Under the pieces are notes generated by a model, which worked only from the letters and a program-made list of their open reading frames with translations, did not search any database and was not told where the DNA came from. A DNA stretch of 34,602 nucleotides, from assembly GCF_004786095.1 (NCBI RefSeq), contig NZ_RHPJ01000006.1, positions 1 through 34,602 of the forward strand, written 5' to 3'. Origin of the DNA: Serinibacter arcticus (GTDB lineage Bacteria > Actinomycetota > Actinomycetes > Actinomycetales > Beutenbergiaceae). This document shows, in pieces, positions 19,449-27,700 of this stretch (within the stretch, counting starts at the first letter, position 1; each line of letters opens with the position of its first letter). The position numbers and the translations under genes are program-made.

Positions 19449-20135
19449 GTGAGCGACCTGATCGACACGACCGAGATGTACCTCAAGACGATCTACGAGC
19501 TCCTCGAGGAGGGCATCACGCCGCTGCGCGCGCGGATCGCCGAGCGCCTCGGGCACTCCGGCCCCACCGTCTCCCAGACCGTGGCCCGCATGGAGCGCGA
19601 CGGCCTCGTGGTGGTCACCGACGACCGCCACCTCGAGCTGACGCCCCTGGGCTACGAGCGCGCGATGCACGTGATGCGCAAGCACCGTCTCGCCGAGCGC
19701 CTGCTGGTCGACGTCATCGGACTCGACTGGGCGCACGTGCACGAGGAGGCGTGCCGCTGGGAGCACGTGATGAGCGAGCAGGTCGAGGCCCGCCTGCTGA
19801 CGCTGCTCGACCACCCCACGCACGACCCGTACGGCAACCCGATCCCTGGGCTCGACGAGCTCGGTGACATCACGGCCGAGCCGTTCCTGTCCGGTGTCGG
19901 CTCCATCGTCCAGGCGGTCACCTCCGGCCGGTCCGAGGTCGAGATCAAGCGCATCGGTGAGCCCCTCCAGGTCGACGTCGAGCTGCTGCGTCGGTTCGAG
20001 GAGGCCTCGGTGCGCCCGGGGACCACCGTGGCGGTCACGCGCGAGGGTTCGACGCTCACCCTTCGGGCCGCGGGGAGCGACGTCGTGCTCGACCTGCCGA
20101 CCGAGCTCGCCAAGCACGTCTTCGTCGCCGCCTGA
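19449..20135 (+). CDS. ideR: Iron-dependent repressor, DtxR/IdeR family
   Basis: 228 residues from GTG 19449. A metal-activated repressor of iron uptake. The winged helix lies at 1-73 (TTEMYLKTIYELLEEG, SGPTVSQTVARMERDGLV), the dimerisation and metal domain at 74-140, and the SH3-like domain at the C-terminus. The ligands fall at the standard DtxR numbering: H79, E83 and H98 for the ancillary site, and M10, C102, E105 and H106 (ACRWEHVMS) for the primary site. C102 and the long C-terminal domain favour iron-responsive IdeR over manganese-type MntR. A TAGGGT at 19374-19379 is a plausible -10, giving a leader of about 65 nt. Divergent from serC. Confidence 0.94.
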   Translation: MSDLIDTTEMYLKTIYELLEEGITPLRARIAERLGHSGPTVSQTVARMERDGLVVVTDDRHLELTPLGYERAMHVMRKHRLAERLLVDVIGLDWAHVHEEACRWEHVMSEQVEARLLTLLDHPTHDPYGNPIPGLDELGDITAEPFLSGVGSIVQAVTSGRSEVEIKRIGEPLQVDVELLRRFEEASVRPGTTVAVTREGSTLTLRAAGSDVVLDLPTELAKHVFVAA

Positions 20136-20142
20136 CCCTCCC

Positions 20143-20170
20143 TTGACCCCCGGTTTGACGCGGCTTTGAC
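20143..20170 (+). repeat. Three TTGAC repeats at 11-12-bp spacing
   Basis: TTGAC occurs at 20143-20147, 20155-20159 and 20166-20170, about one helical turn apart, just after the ideR stop and upstream of the Crp-type operator. Could be binding sites for an unknown regulator, or remnants of promoter -35 elements. Confidence 0.4.
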
Positions 20171-20194
20171 CCGCCCGAACGCGGCGCTCACACC

Positions 20195-20210
20195 TGTGAC
20201 GGGCGTCACA
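20195..20210. promoter_or_regulatory. Crp/GlxR-type operator upstream of the NlpC/P60 gene
   Basis: TGTGACGGGCGTCACA is a perfect palindrome outside its 2-bp centre and matches the TGTGA-N6-TCACA consensus of cAMP-receptor-protein family regulators (Crp in mycobacteria, GlxR in corynebacteria). Its centre lies about 65 bp upstream of the predicted transcription start near 20267, a position compatible with activation. Confidence 0.65.
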
Positions 20211-20230
20211 AAACGGACCGTGACCTCAAT

Positions 20231-20260
20231 GTGACCTTCGGCCCGATCGTGGGCTACTGT
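20231..20260 (+). promoter_or_regulatory. Probable promoter of the riboswitch-NlpC/P60 transcript
   Basis: TGACCT (20232-20237) is separated by 17 bp from TACTGT (20255-20260); GTGACC shifted by one base gives an 18-bp spacer. Transcription from about 20267 would produce the c-di-AMP riboswitch as the 5' leader. Confidence 0.5.
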
Positions 20261-20274
20261 CGGCACGTTCCGGT

Positions 20275-20476
20275 CGTTCGACCGGGACTCCCAGCGGATC
20301 GTCGAGCCCTACCGCCGCGCGGGAAAGTCGTTCCAGGTAGGGACGGGGGAACCACGTTTCCACCGGGTGCCGGTTCGCCGGGACCCTCGGGGTGTAGCTC
20401 CGGCGTCGTCAGCGGCGCAGGAGCCGGGCTATCTCCAGCTCGAACCCGACAGCTCACCCCGCAGGCGTACGGAGGA
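20275..20476 (+). ncRNA. c-di-AMP riboswitch (ydaO-yuaA class)
   Basis: The leader carries the hallmark blocks of this class in order: gacgggggaacca (near 20341), ccctcggggtg (near 20384), gccgggctatctccagctcg (20423-20442), and the 3' block aacccgacagctcaccccgc followed by aggcg. The 3' end of the fold runs into the ribosome binding site ggagga (20471-20476). In actinobacteria these riboswitches control cell-wall hydrolases and are generally thought to lower expression when c-di-AMP is high; here the placement suggests control of ribosome access or termination just before the hydrolase start. Boundaries are approximate. Confidence 0.88.
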
Positions 20477-20482
20477 ACTTCT

Positions 20483-21334
20483 TTGACCCAGGCGACACAG
20501 CGAGGCCGGCACCGTTCGGCTACGCGCCCCTCAACCCCGCTTGACGTGGTGGGTTCGACCATCACCGCTTCTCTCCAGGGCAAGGCCGGCCGCACCGCCG
20601 TCGTCGCCGTGGCAACCTCTGGCCTCGTTCTCGGCGTCTCCGCCGCAGCGGCCGCCGAGCCAACGTCCAACGACGTCATCAAGGCCCCGAGCCTGAAGGC
20701 CACCTCCCTCACCGCAGCAGCGGTCGAGCGCGCCGGCACGCAGACCGCCGTCGTGGTCGACTCCGGTGCCGCGATCGGCTACGCCGCCGTGACCGTGTCG
20801 GCCGAGGCGCCCCCGCCCCCGCCGCCGCCCGTGGTGCGCACCGTCACGTCCCGCACCCGCACGGCCCCGGCCGTCGAGCGCGAGACCGGCAACGCGAACA
20901 CCAACGCCGCTGCCGCCGAGACGACCGACGCCGCCGAGGAGACCTCGGCCCCCGCCGTCGAGGAGGAGACCGCCGCGGCCCCGCCGATCGACGGCAGCAC
21001 CGCCTCCGCCGTCGTCGCCGAGGCCTTCAAGTACGTCGGCGTCCCGTACGTCTCCGGTGGCGCGAGCCCTTCCGGCATGGACTGCTCCGGCTTCGTGCAG
21101 TACGTCTTCGCGCAGGTCGGCGTCTCGCTGCCCCGCACGTCGGGCGCGCAGGCCGGTGCCGGCTACCGCGTCTCGGCCGCCGAGGCGCGCGCCGGTGACC
21201 TGATCTACTCGCCCGGCCACATCGGCATCTACCTCGGTGACGGTCAGCACATCGCGGCGCGCAACGCCAGCACGCCGCTGAAGGCCGGTCCGGTCTACAT
21301 GAAGAACCCGACCTACATCCGCGTCCTCGGCTGA
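20483..21334 (+). CDS. Secreted NlpC/P60 peptidoglycan endopeptidase under riboswitch control
   Basis: 283 residues from TTG 20483, chosen because GGAGGA (20471-20476) sits 6 nt upstream and closes the riboswitch leader; the open frame further upstream is noncoding RNA. A hydrophobic signal segment lies at about residues 34-55 (TAVVAVATSGLVLGVSAAAA). A polyproline stretch and an Ala/Glu/Thr-rich linker cover about 110-170. The catalytic domain has C201 in MDCSGFVQYVF and H246 in GHIGIYLG. The usual third polar residue 12 after the His is Ala here; H256 lies two residues earlier, and the QHIAARNAS ending resembles other actinobacterial members. Inferred: cuts peptide stems of peptidoglycan during growth or resuscitation. 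A strong terminator follows. Confidence 0.92.
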   Translation: MTQATQRGRHRSATRPSTPLDVVGSTITASLQGKAGRTAVVAVATSGLVLGVSAAAAAEPTSNDVIKAPSLKATSLTAAAVERAGTQTAVVVDSGAAIGYAAVTVSAEAPPPPPPPVVRTVTSRTRTAPAVERETGNANTNAAAAETTDAAEETSAPAVEEETAAAPPIDGSTASAVVAEAFKYVGVPYVSGGASPSGMDCSGFVQYVFAQVGVSLPRTSGAQAGAGYRVSAAEARAGDLIYSPGHIGIYLGDGQHIAARNASTPLKAGPVYMKNPTYIRVLG

Positions 21335-21355
21335 CCAGCTGACACGCAGGTAGGA

Positions 21356-21391
21356 ACGACGGGCCCGAACCTCACGGTTCGGGCCCGTCGT
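21356..21391 (+). terminator. Terminator of the NlpC/P60 gene
   Basis: A perfect 15-bp stem, acgacgggcccgaac (21356-21370) with its complement at 21377-21391, and a 6-nt loop, 21 bp after the stop codon. Confidence 0.85.
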
Positions 21392-21475
21392 CGTTCCCGG
21401 GGGCCGGGGCGTACGCCCGCCGGCCGCCAGCGCCCAGCCCGCCATCGGCCGCTGAGCTGTACCGCCGCGCCGCCG

Positions 21476-21548
21476 CGCCGAGTTCGGGGGTTTGCGCCGA
21501 GTTCGGGGGACCCAGCCCCGAACTCGGCGCGAAACCCCGAACTCGGCG
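21476..21548. repeat. Nested long palindrome built from four copies of a cgccgagttcgggg unit
   Basis: Two direct copies (21476-21490 and 21494-21509) are followed by two inverted copies (21516-21530 and 21535-21548). The whole 73-bp segment can fold as one hairpin of about 33 bp per arm, with a short central loop and a 1-base slip at the tttg/gaaa junction. It lies in the 303-bp noncoding gap between the hydrolase terminator and the stress-protein promoter, past the terminator at 21356-21391, so it is not needed for termination. The rest of the gap shows no gene. Confidence 0.85.
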
Positions 21549-21658
21549 TACTCGGGGGCGGCGCAGCGGGCGCGGCGGAGCGGACACCGGCCGAAGTGCT
21601 GCTCCGCGCTGGACCCGTGTGGCCTCCCGCACACCTGGCAGGGGCGGCTTCATCCCGA

Positions 21659-21664
21659 TAAGGT
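21659..21664 (+). promoter_or_regulatory. Candidate -10 box of the universal stress protein gene
   Basis: TAAGGT lies 30 nt before the GTG start at 21695; AGAGG closer to the start would be the ribosome binding site. No clear -35. Confidence 0.35.
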
Positions 21665-21694
21665 CAAGGGGAAGTCAACGGGCAGAGAGGCACG

Positions 21695-22759
21695 GTGAGA
21701 TCTGTGGCCGAGTCACAGCACGTCCTGGTAGGGGTCGACGGTTCGGACCCGAGCGGCTGGGCGCTCGAGTGGGCGCTGGCGGCCGCGAAACGACGGGGGT
21801 GGGGCCTGCGGGTCCTGTGCTCGTACTCGCTGCCCTCGTTCACGGCCGCATCGCTCGACGGCGGGTACGCCGCCCTCGACGACAGCGCCATCCGTGCCTC
21901 GGCGCAGGCGGCCCTCGACGGAGCCGTCGCGCAGGCGAGCGACCGCGGGGTCGAGGTCAGCTCGGTGCTGGAGACCGGCGACGCCGCCGGTGCCCTCATC
22001 GAGGCGAGCGCCACGGCGGGGCTGGCCGTGGTCGGCACGCGCGGCGGGGGCGGGTTCACCGACCGGCTGCTGGGGACGGTGTCGACGGCGTTGCCGGCCC
22101 ACGCCCGCTGCCCGGTGGTGGTGGTCCCGCTGCGGAACGAGGACGGCGGCACGCGCGGCGAGGCCTCGCGTCGTGGTCGACGCGACGGCGGCGGTCGCGG
22201 CGGGCGAGCGACCGACGGCGAGGAGCCGACCTACGGGCACGCCTGGGAGGCGATGGCACCCGTCGCCGCGCCGCGCCGGATCGTCGTCGGCGTGGACGGC
22301 TCACCGAGCGCGCGGGTGGCGCTGAACGCGGCCGTGGCGGAGGCGGCGCTGTGGGGTTCGGAGCTGACCGCCGTCGCGGGTGTGCCGCTGTCGCACGGCG
22401 CCGGCGTCCTGGCGTGGCTGCCGGCCGCGATCGACCGCGGCCAGGTGCTGGCCGACGTCAAGGCCGGACTCGAGGTGATGGTCCGCGAGGCCGTGGCCGA
22501 CACGGGCGTCCGGGTCAAGCTGCACGCGCTCGACGGCTCGGGCGCGGGACTCCTCAGCGAGTTCTCCACGGCGGTGGACCTGGTCGTCGTCGGATCACGT
22601 GGACGCGGCGGCTTCACGGGGATGCTGCTGGGGTCGACCAGCCAGTCCGTGCTGCACCACGCGTCGTGCCCGGTGCTGGTGGTGCCGGCACGGACCGAGC
22701 AGGAGGGCGTGTCGCCGATCGACCCGCCCTGGCTGAAGCGCCGTCGCCCGCGCCCCTGA
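21695..22759 (+). CDS. Universal stress protein with two USP domains
   Basis: 354 residues. Domain 1 (about 7-146) starts SQHVLVGVDGSDPSGWALEW and ends with the ATP-binding signature GTRGGGGFTDRLLGTVST. Domain 2 (about 188-340) starts RRIVVGVDGSPSARVALNAA and has GSRGRGGFTGMLLGSTSQ. Both carry the GxxGxxxxxxxxxG(S/T) pattern of ATP-binding USPs. The domains are joined by a Gly/Arg-rich linker (about 152-175). Tandem USPs are typical of actinobacteria and often respond to hypoxia or stationary phase. Start GTG 21695 has AGAGG upstream; GTG 21704 is the alternative. The stop is 5 bp from the convergent SRPBCC stop, with no terminator visible between them. Confidence 0.92.
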   Translation: MRSVAESQHVLVGVDGSDPSGWALEWALAAAKRRGWGLRVLCSYSLPSFTAASLDGGYAALDDSAIRASAQAALDGAVAQASDRGVEVSSVLETGDAAGALIEASATAGLAVVGTRGGGGFTDRLLGTVSTALPAHARCPVVVVPLRNEDGGTRGEASRRGRRDGGGRGGRATDGEEPTYGHAWEAMAPVAAPRRIVVGVDGSPSARVALNAAVAEAALWGSELTAVAGVPLSHGAGVLAWLPAAIDRGQVLADVKAGLEVMVREAVADTGVRVKLHALDGSGAGLLSEFSTAVDLVVVGSRGRGGFTGMLLGSTSQSVLHHASCPVLVVPARTEQEGVSPIDPPWLKRRRPRP

Positions 22760-22764
22760 CGCGG

Positions 22765-23229
22765 TCAGGCCGAGCGGGCCTCGTCCTCGGCCAGTCCACC
22801 GAGGCGGTACAGCGCGACGCCGGCCGCCAGCGTGCAGCCGATCGTGGCGGCCTTGCGGCTGAGCCAGCGCGGACCCTTCGGGAGCCAGACGTCGTAGACC
22901 CAGGTGACCTCGCTGCGGCCGTCGCCGCCGGCTCGGGGCCGCACCGTCATCTCGACGGTTCCGCGGAACATCCCGCCGACCTTGCGGTAGACGGCACGGT
23001 GTCCGCCGTCGGTGGACGTCGCCAGGCGCTCGAGCACCATGATGTCGCGCAGGAATCCCAGGGTGACGGCCTCGAACTTGTCACCCACGCGCGGCGGGGC
23101 GGGCGGCGCGGCCATGGTCGTGAAGGGGAACGCGCCGGCGTGCCGCTTGAGGTCGGTGAGGACGTCGAAGGTCAGGTCGGCGGGTGCGGCGACGGATCGG
23201 ACGGCACGGTCGACGCGGGGGAGGGCCAT
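22765..23229 (-). CDS. SRPBCC (START/Bet v1-like) family protein
   Basis: 154 residues from ATG 23229. The N-terminal pattern DRAVRSVAAPADLTFDVLTDLKRHAGAFP and the later GDKFEAVT, MTVRPRAGG and SEVTWVYDVWLPKGPRW fit the polyketide-cyclase/START-like hydrophobic pocket fold. Function and ligand unknown. A hydrophobic C-terminal segment (AATIGCTLAAGVALYRLGGL) is unusual for a soluble SRPBCC protein and could pack on a membrane. The frame stays open to a GTG at 23286, but that extension abuts the tRNA gene and looks unlike the family, so the inner ATG is preferred. Confidence 0.75.
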   Translation of the reverse strand: MALPRVDRAVRSVAAPADLTFDVLTDLKRHAGAFPFTTMAAPPAPPRVGDKFEAVTLGFLRDIMVLERLATSTDGGHRAVYRKVGGMFRGTVEMTVRPRAGGDGRSEVTWVYDVWLPKGPRWLSRKAATIGCTLAAGVALYRLGGLAEDEARSA

Positions 23230-23291
23230 CCGCCCACGATAGCCGCGCGAGCGCCGAGCACCCACGACGACGTGAGGATCGGCCACGAGGG

Positions 23292-23364
23292 TGCCCCCGG
23301 CGCGAATCGAACGCGCGACCTACCGCTTAGGAGGCGGTTGCTCTATCCCCTGAGCTACGAGGGC
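23292..23364 (-). tRNA. tRNA-Arg (anticodon CCT)
   Basis: The 73-nt cloverleaf reads on the minus strand from GCCCTCGTAGCTCAGGGGAT. The acceptor stem GCCCTCG pairs with CGGGGGC, the anticodon stem ACCGC/GCGGT encloses loop CTCCTAA, and the T arm has GTTCGATTC. The anticodon CCT reads AGG. CCA is not encoded. It lies just upstream of the SRPBCC gene on the same strand. Confidence 0.95.
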
Positions 23365-23661
23365 GGGCACCTGCGGCAGCAGCTGCCGCGGCGACGACAG
23401 CCTACCGGGGCCGGGGCGGGCCCACCGCCGCCGGGTGCCCGTCCCGTCGGGAGGTGCGGCCGTCCCCTCGGGCGGTCCGACGGTGGTGCGACCTCCGACG
23501 ATCGGCGGAATGCCGCCGGTCGGCGCCCGCGGCCGCCCCGCCACACCGCTCGACGGGACCGCTGCACCGCTCGAAGGGACGCACCCGCGCCGGCAGGGTC
23601 ACCATGCGGACGCCCGACACCGCTCGGCCTCACCCGGCGCACCCCGTGTGAGGCTGGAGGC
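23365..23661. other. 297-bp noncoding gap between tRNA-Arg and the aldo/keto reductase
   Basis: Very GC-rich, with short inverted repeats (ggcagcagctgcc near 23374) and a near-duplicate accgctcgacggga / accgctcgaaggga around 23545-23580. Short open frames cross it on both strands but lack ribosome binding sites and recognisable protein features. I see no RNA gene. It should contain the tRNA-Arg promoter (minus) and the reductase promoter (plus), but neither is clear. Confidence 0.5.
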
Positions 23662-24666
23662 ATGAGCTCAGACACCCTCCCCACCGAGAACGGCTCCACA
23701 GACGCCGTCCCCACCATCGTCTCGGCCGCCGCGCCGCACGCCCCGCTGGGCGACGTCGGCCCGCTCGTGCTGGGCGGCAACGTCTTCGGCTGGACCGCCG
23801 ACCGCGACGCGAGCTTCGCCGTGCTCGACGCGTTCGTCGAGGCGGGAGGTCGCTCCATCGACTCCGCCGACGTCTACTCGGCGTGGGCCGAGGGCAACAG
23901 CGGCGGCGAGTCCGAGGCGATCCTCGGCGAGTGGTTCGCGGCGCACGGTCGGCGCGACGACGTCCTCGTGGCCACCAAGGTCTCCAAGCACCCCGAGCGC
24001 CCCGGCCTCGCGCGCGACAACGTGCGCGCCGCCGTCGAGGAGTCCCTGACGCGCCTGCAGTCCGAGACGATCGACCTCTACTACGCGCACGCCGACGACG
24101 AGACGCAGTCGCCCGAGGAGATCGCGGCGACCTTCGACGAGCTCGTCCGCGAGGGCAAGATCCGCGCCATCGGGCTGTCCAACTTCGCACCGGAGCGCCT
24201 GCGCGCCGTCGTCGAGGCCGCGCGCGCCGAGAACCTCACCCCGGCCGCCTACTCGCAGGACCGCTGGAGCCTGGTGGAGCGCTCGATCGAGTCCGAGCTC
24301 GTGCCGGTCCTCGCCGACCTCGGCCTCACCGAGCTGCCCTACTCCTCGCTCGCGTCCGGCTTCCTGACGGGCAAGTACCGCCCCGGCGTCGAGGTCGACT
24401 CGCCGCGCGCGGGCGGCGCGGGCAGCTACCTCGAGCGCCCGGGCGCCGGAGACCTCCTCGGTGCGCTCGACGGCGTCGCGCGCGCCCACGACGTCGAGCC
24501 GGCCTCGGTCGCGCTCGCCTGGCTCCGGACGCGCCCGACCGTCGGCGCCCCGATCGCCAGCGCCCGGACCACCGACCAGCTGCCGGCCCTGGTCGCGAGC
24601 TTCACGCTCGACCTGACGCCGGCGGACCTGCGCGACCTCGACGCCGCGAGCGACGCTCTCGGCTAG
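23662..24666 (+). CDS. Aldo/keto reductase
   Basis: 334 residues from ATG 23662, with TGGAGG immediately upstream. NADPH-dependent TIM-barrel oxidoreductase. The catalytic tetrad is recognisable: Asp and Tyr in SIDSADVYSAW, Lys in LVATKVSKHPER, and His in LYYAHADDE. The cofactor-binding C-terminus has AIGLSNFAPE, PYSSLASGFLTGKYRP and PIASARTTDQL. The layout is closest to the YajO/Tas-like or general-stress AKR11/12 subfamilies. It is preceded by an unusual 30-residue N-terminal tail before the barrel. The substrate cannot be told; stands alone on the plus strand. Confidence 0.9.
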   Translation: MSSDTLPTENGSTDAVPTIVSAAAPHAPLGDVGPLVLGGNVFGWTADRDASFAVLDAFVEAGGRSIDSADVYSAWAEGNSGGESEAILGEWFAAHGRRDDVLVATKVSKHPERPGLARDNVRAAVEESLTRLQSETIDLYYAHADDETQSPEEIAATFDELVREGKIRAIGLSNFAPERLRAVVEAARAENLTPAAYSQDRWSLVERSIESELVPVLADLGLTELPYSSLASGFLTGKYRPGVEVDSPRAGGAGSYLERPGAGDLLGALDGVARAHDVEPASVALAWLRTRPTVGAPIASARTTDQLPALVASFTLDLTPADLRDLDAASDALG

Positions 24667-24778
24667 CCCCGGCGCGGGGGCGCGGCTGCGGGCCGCGACA
24701 GTGCGACGATGGACGCCGAGTCTCCGACTGGACCAGGGCGCGCGCGGTCGCGCCCGCATCGGAGAGCTGGAGGTGGGT

Positions 24779-27700
24779 GTGACGCGGCACGACAGCACGG
24801 ACGCGACGGAGGTGATCCCCGTCGCAGCCGACCCCGTCGAGGAGTCGGGCGCCGGGCACGTCGAGGACGGCCCGAGGGTCGACGACGGCGGCCCCCTCGG
24901 CGACCCCGAGGTCACGCCGCTGCTCCCGCCCGACGACCTGGACGACCTCGACCACCTGGACGACGTCGAGCCCGCCCGCGCCGAGGAGTCCGACGAGGCC
25001 GACGAGGCCGTCGCGCCGTCGGCCGAGAACGGCACACCTGACGCCGAGGCGTCCGACGAGCAGCCCGCCACCCCCGAGTCCGCCGCGACCACCCGCAGGA
25101 GCCGGGCGTCGTCGTCGTCGCCGGAGCAGCCGAGGCGCACCGCGTCCGCCCGCACCTCCGCGCCGCCCACCACGCCCGCCGTCCCCACCCGCCCGCTGAC
25201 CCGCGCCGAGGCCGTCGCGCGCGCGACGCGCGAGTGGCAGGAGACGCTGTCGGCGATGGGTGGCGAGTCCGCGCTGCGCGACATCGAGACCCTCGCGGAC
25301 GCCACGCTCGACCTGTCCGCTGCCCACCCCGGCGGCATGGCGCAGTTCCTCGCCGGACGCCCCACGGCCCTCGGCCTGCTGGTGCGCGAGCCGTCGGCGC
25401 TGGCCCACGCCCGCCGTCGCGCCCGCGCCGTGCTCACGCGCTCCGCCGAGCACCAGCACCGCTACGGCGTCACCGCGACGACGGCGGCGCTCGGCGTCCT
25501 GACCTGGACCGACCCCGTCGGCGAGGACGGGGCCGGGCTCCTCATGCGCGCCCCGGCGTTCCTGCGGCCGGTGAGCCTCGAGGTCGCCGACGGCGGTCAC
25601 GAGCCCACGCTGGCGCTGCACTCCCGCGCCACGATCAACCCCGTCGTCGAGCGTGCGCTGCTGTCCGCGGGCGTCGACGTCGATCGCCTGACGGCCCCGG
25701 CCGTGACCGGGTCGAGCGACCTTCGCGAGGCGCTCGACGCCATCCGCGACGTCGCGATCGGCGTGCTCGCCGACGTCGAGGTCACCGAGCTCATCGTCAT
25801 CGGATCCTTCGCCCACCCCGGTCAGATCCTGGCGGACGACCTGTCCGGCGGTTGGCTCGTGGACAACGACGTCATCGCGGCGCTCGCGGGCGACGAGGCG
25901 GCTCGCGGCCGGCTCGACCGGCCCCTGCCGACCGTGCTGCGCGGCGACCGCGACCCGGGCACCGAGCGCGGTGTCGGCGACCTCGACCCCGCGCAGCACC
26001 ACGTCCTCGACACCGTCGCCAGCGGGATCAGCGTCGTCGTCGACGCCCCGCCCGGCGCCCCCACGACCGACACGGTCGTGGCGATCGTCGCGGACGCCGC
26101 GGCGTCGGGCCGCACCGTCATCCACGTCCCCGGCACCCGCCGCGCGGGTGAGTCTCTCCGCGGCCGCCTCGACGAGCTGGGTCTGCCCGGCCTGGTGCTC
26201 GACGCCTCGGCCGGCTCGAGCCAGGGCGCCGAGGTCGGCGAGCTCATCACCTCGCGCCTGCGCGCCGACCTCCCGACGGTCGACGCGCCGTCGATCATCC
26301 GCACCCGCGGCGAGCTGTCGCGGCTGCACTCGGCGCTGACGGCCCGCGTGCACGCGTGGCACGCGCCGCGCCCCGAGTGGGGCGTCACGGCGCACGGCGC
26401 GATGCAGGCGCTCGCGTCGCTCACCGCCGCCCGTCCCGCCCCCCGCAACCAGGTCCGCCTGCCGGTGCCGGTGCTCTCGCGCCTGACCGGGCGCACGCTG
26501 GAGGACGCGCGCGGCGAGCTGGCCAAGGCCGCCACGCTCGGCGCCTTCCAGATCCGCCGCAGCGACAGCCCCTGGTACGGGGTCGCGCTGACCGACGCCG
26601 ACCACGCGCGCCACGTCGTCGACGAGGTGCAGCGGCTCGCCGTTCGCACCGTGCCCGCGCTGCGCCAGAAGATCGCCGTCGCGACGGCCCAGACCGGGCT
26701 CGAACCCGCGACGACGCTCGCCGTGTGGGTCGAGCAGCTCCGCATGCTCCAGGGCGTCCGCTCGGCCATGGACGTCTTCCAGCCGATGATCTTCGAGCGG
26801 TCCGCCGCCGACCTGGTGGCCGCGACCGCGCCCCGCTCCGAGCGCTCGGACCACGAGGAGCTGCCCTCCAGCGTGCGGCGCCGCCTGCGCAAGGAGGCGC
26901 GTGACCTGCTGCGCCCGGGCCGTCACGTCACGGATCTGCACGGCGAGCTCGTCGCGGTGCAGGAGCAGCGCGAGATCTGGCGCATCCACTGCCCGGCCGG
27001 CGGCTGGCCCCGCCTGCCCGACGACATGAGCGAGCTCGTCCAGGTGACCGACGACGTCGTCGCCTCGCTCGCCGAGCTCGAGTCCGCGATCCGGCCGACC
27101 TACGACGACACGGTGCCGCTCGAGCACGCCGACCTCGAGTCGCTGGCCGACCACCTGCTCAGCCTCGCCGAGGACGAGAGCGTCACCCGCGCGCTCCCGG
27201 AGCGGACCGACGCGCTGACGCGCCTGCACGGCCTCGGGCTCGGCGAGCTGCTCGCCGACCTCGCCGCGCGGCGCGTACCGCTGCAGCTGGTCGCCGCCGA
27301 GCTCGACCTGGCCTGGTGGTCCAGCGTGCTGGAGGAGATCCTCGCCTCCGACCCCGCGCTGCGCGGCGCCACGACGTTCGGTCAGGACGTCGAGCGGTGG
27401 CGGGCGCTCGACGTCGACCAGGTCGCCTCGCTCGTCCCGCCCGTGCGGCTGGCGACGGCGACGAACCTGCGCCAGGTCGCCGTCACGCACAAGGACGCCG
27501 CCCGCGACCTGTTCCGGGCCGCCGATGCCGCGCGCCGCGACGTCGCCGGCTTCGACCTGCGCACGGCGCGCGCCCAGTTCGCCCCGGTGACGGCCGCCGT
27601 CGTGCCCTGCTGGAGCGTGCCGGCCATGCTCGTGCCGCAGGTGCTGGACCAGTCCGAGCGCGCCGACCTGCTCGTGCTGGACAACGTGCAGAACCTCACG

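Noticed and set aside
20136-20230. IdeR/DtxR iron box near ideR
   Set aside because: No TTAGGTTAGNCTAACCTAA-like 19-bp palindrome is visible; the palindrome present fits Crp-type regulators instead.
20231-20482. Upstream extension of the NlpC/P60 reading frame
   Set aside because: This stretch is the riboswitch leader; the GGAGGA before TTG 20483 fixes the start.
21619-24666. 1015-codon open frame spanning the stress protein, SRPBCC gene, tRNA-Arg and the reductase
   Set aside because: Only its last 334 codons are real (the reductase from 23662); the upstream part overlaps other genes and a tRNA.
24667-24778. Earlier start (24701) for the helicase-like protein
   Set aside because: No ribosome binding site at 24701, while GTG 24779 has TGGAGG 5 nt upstream.
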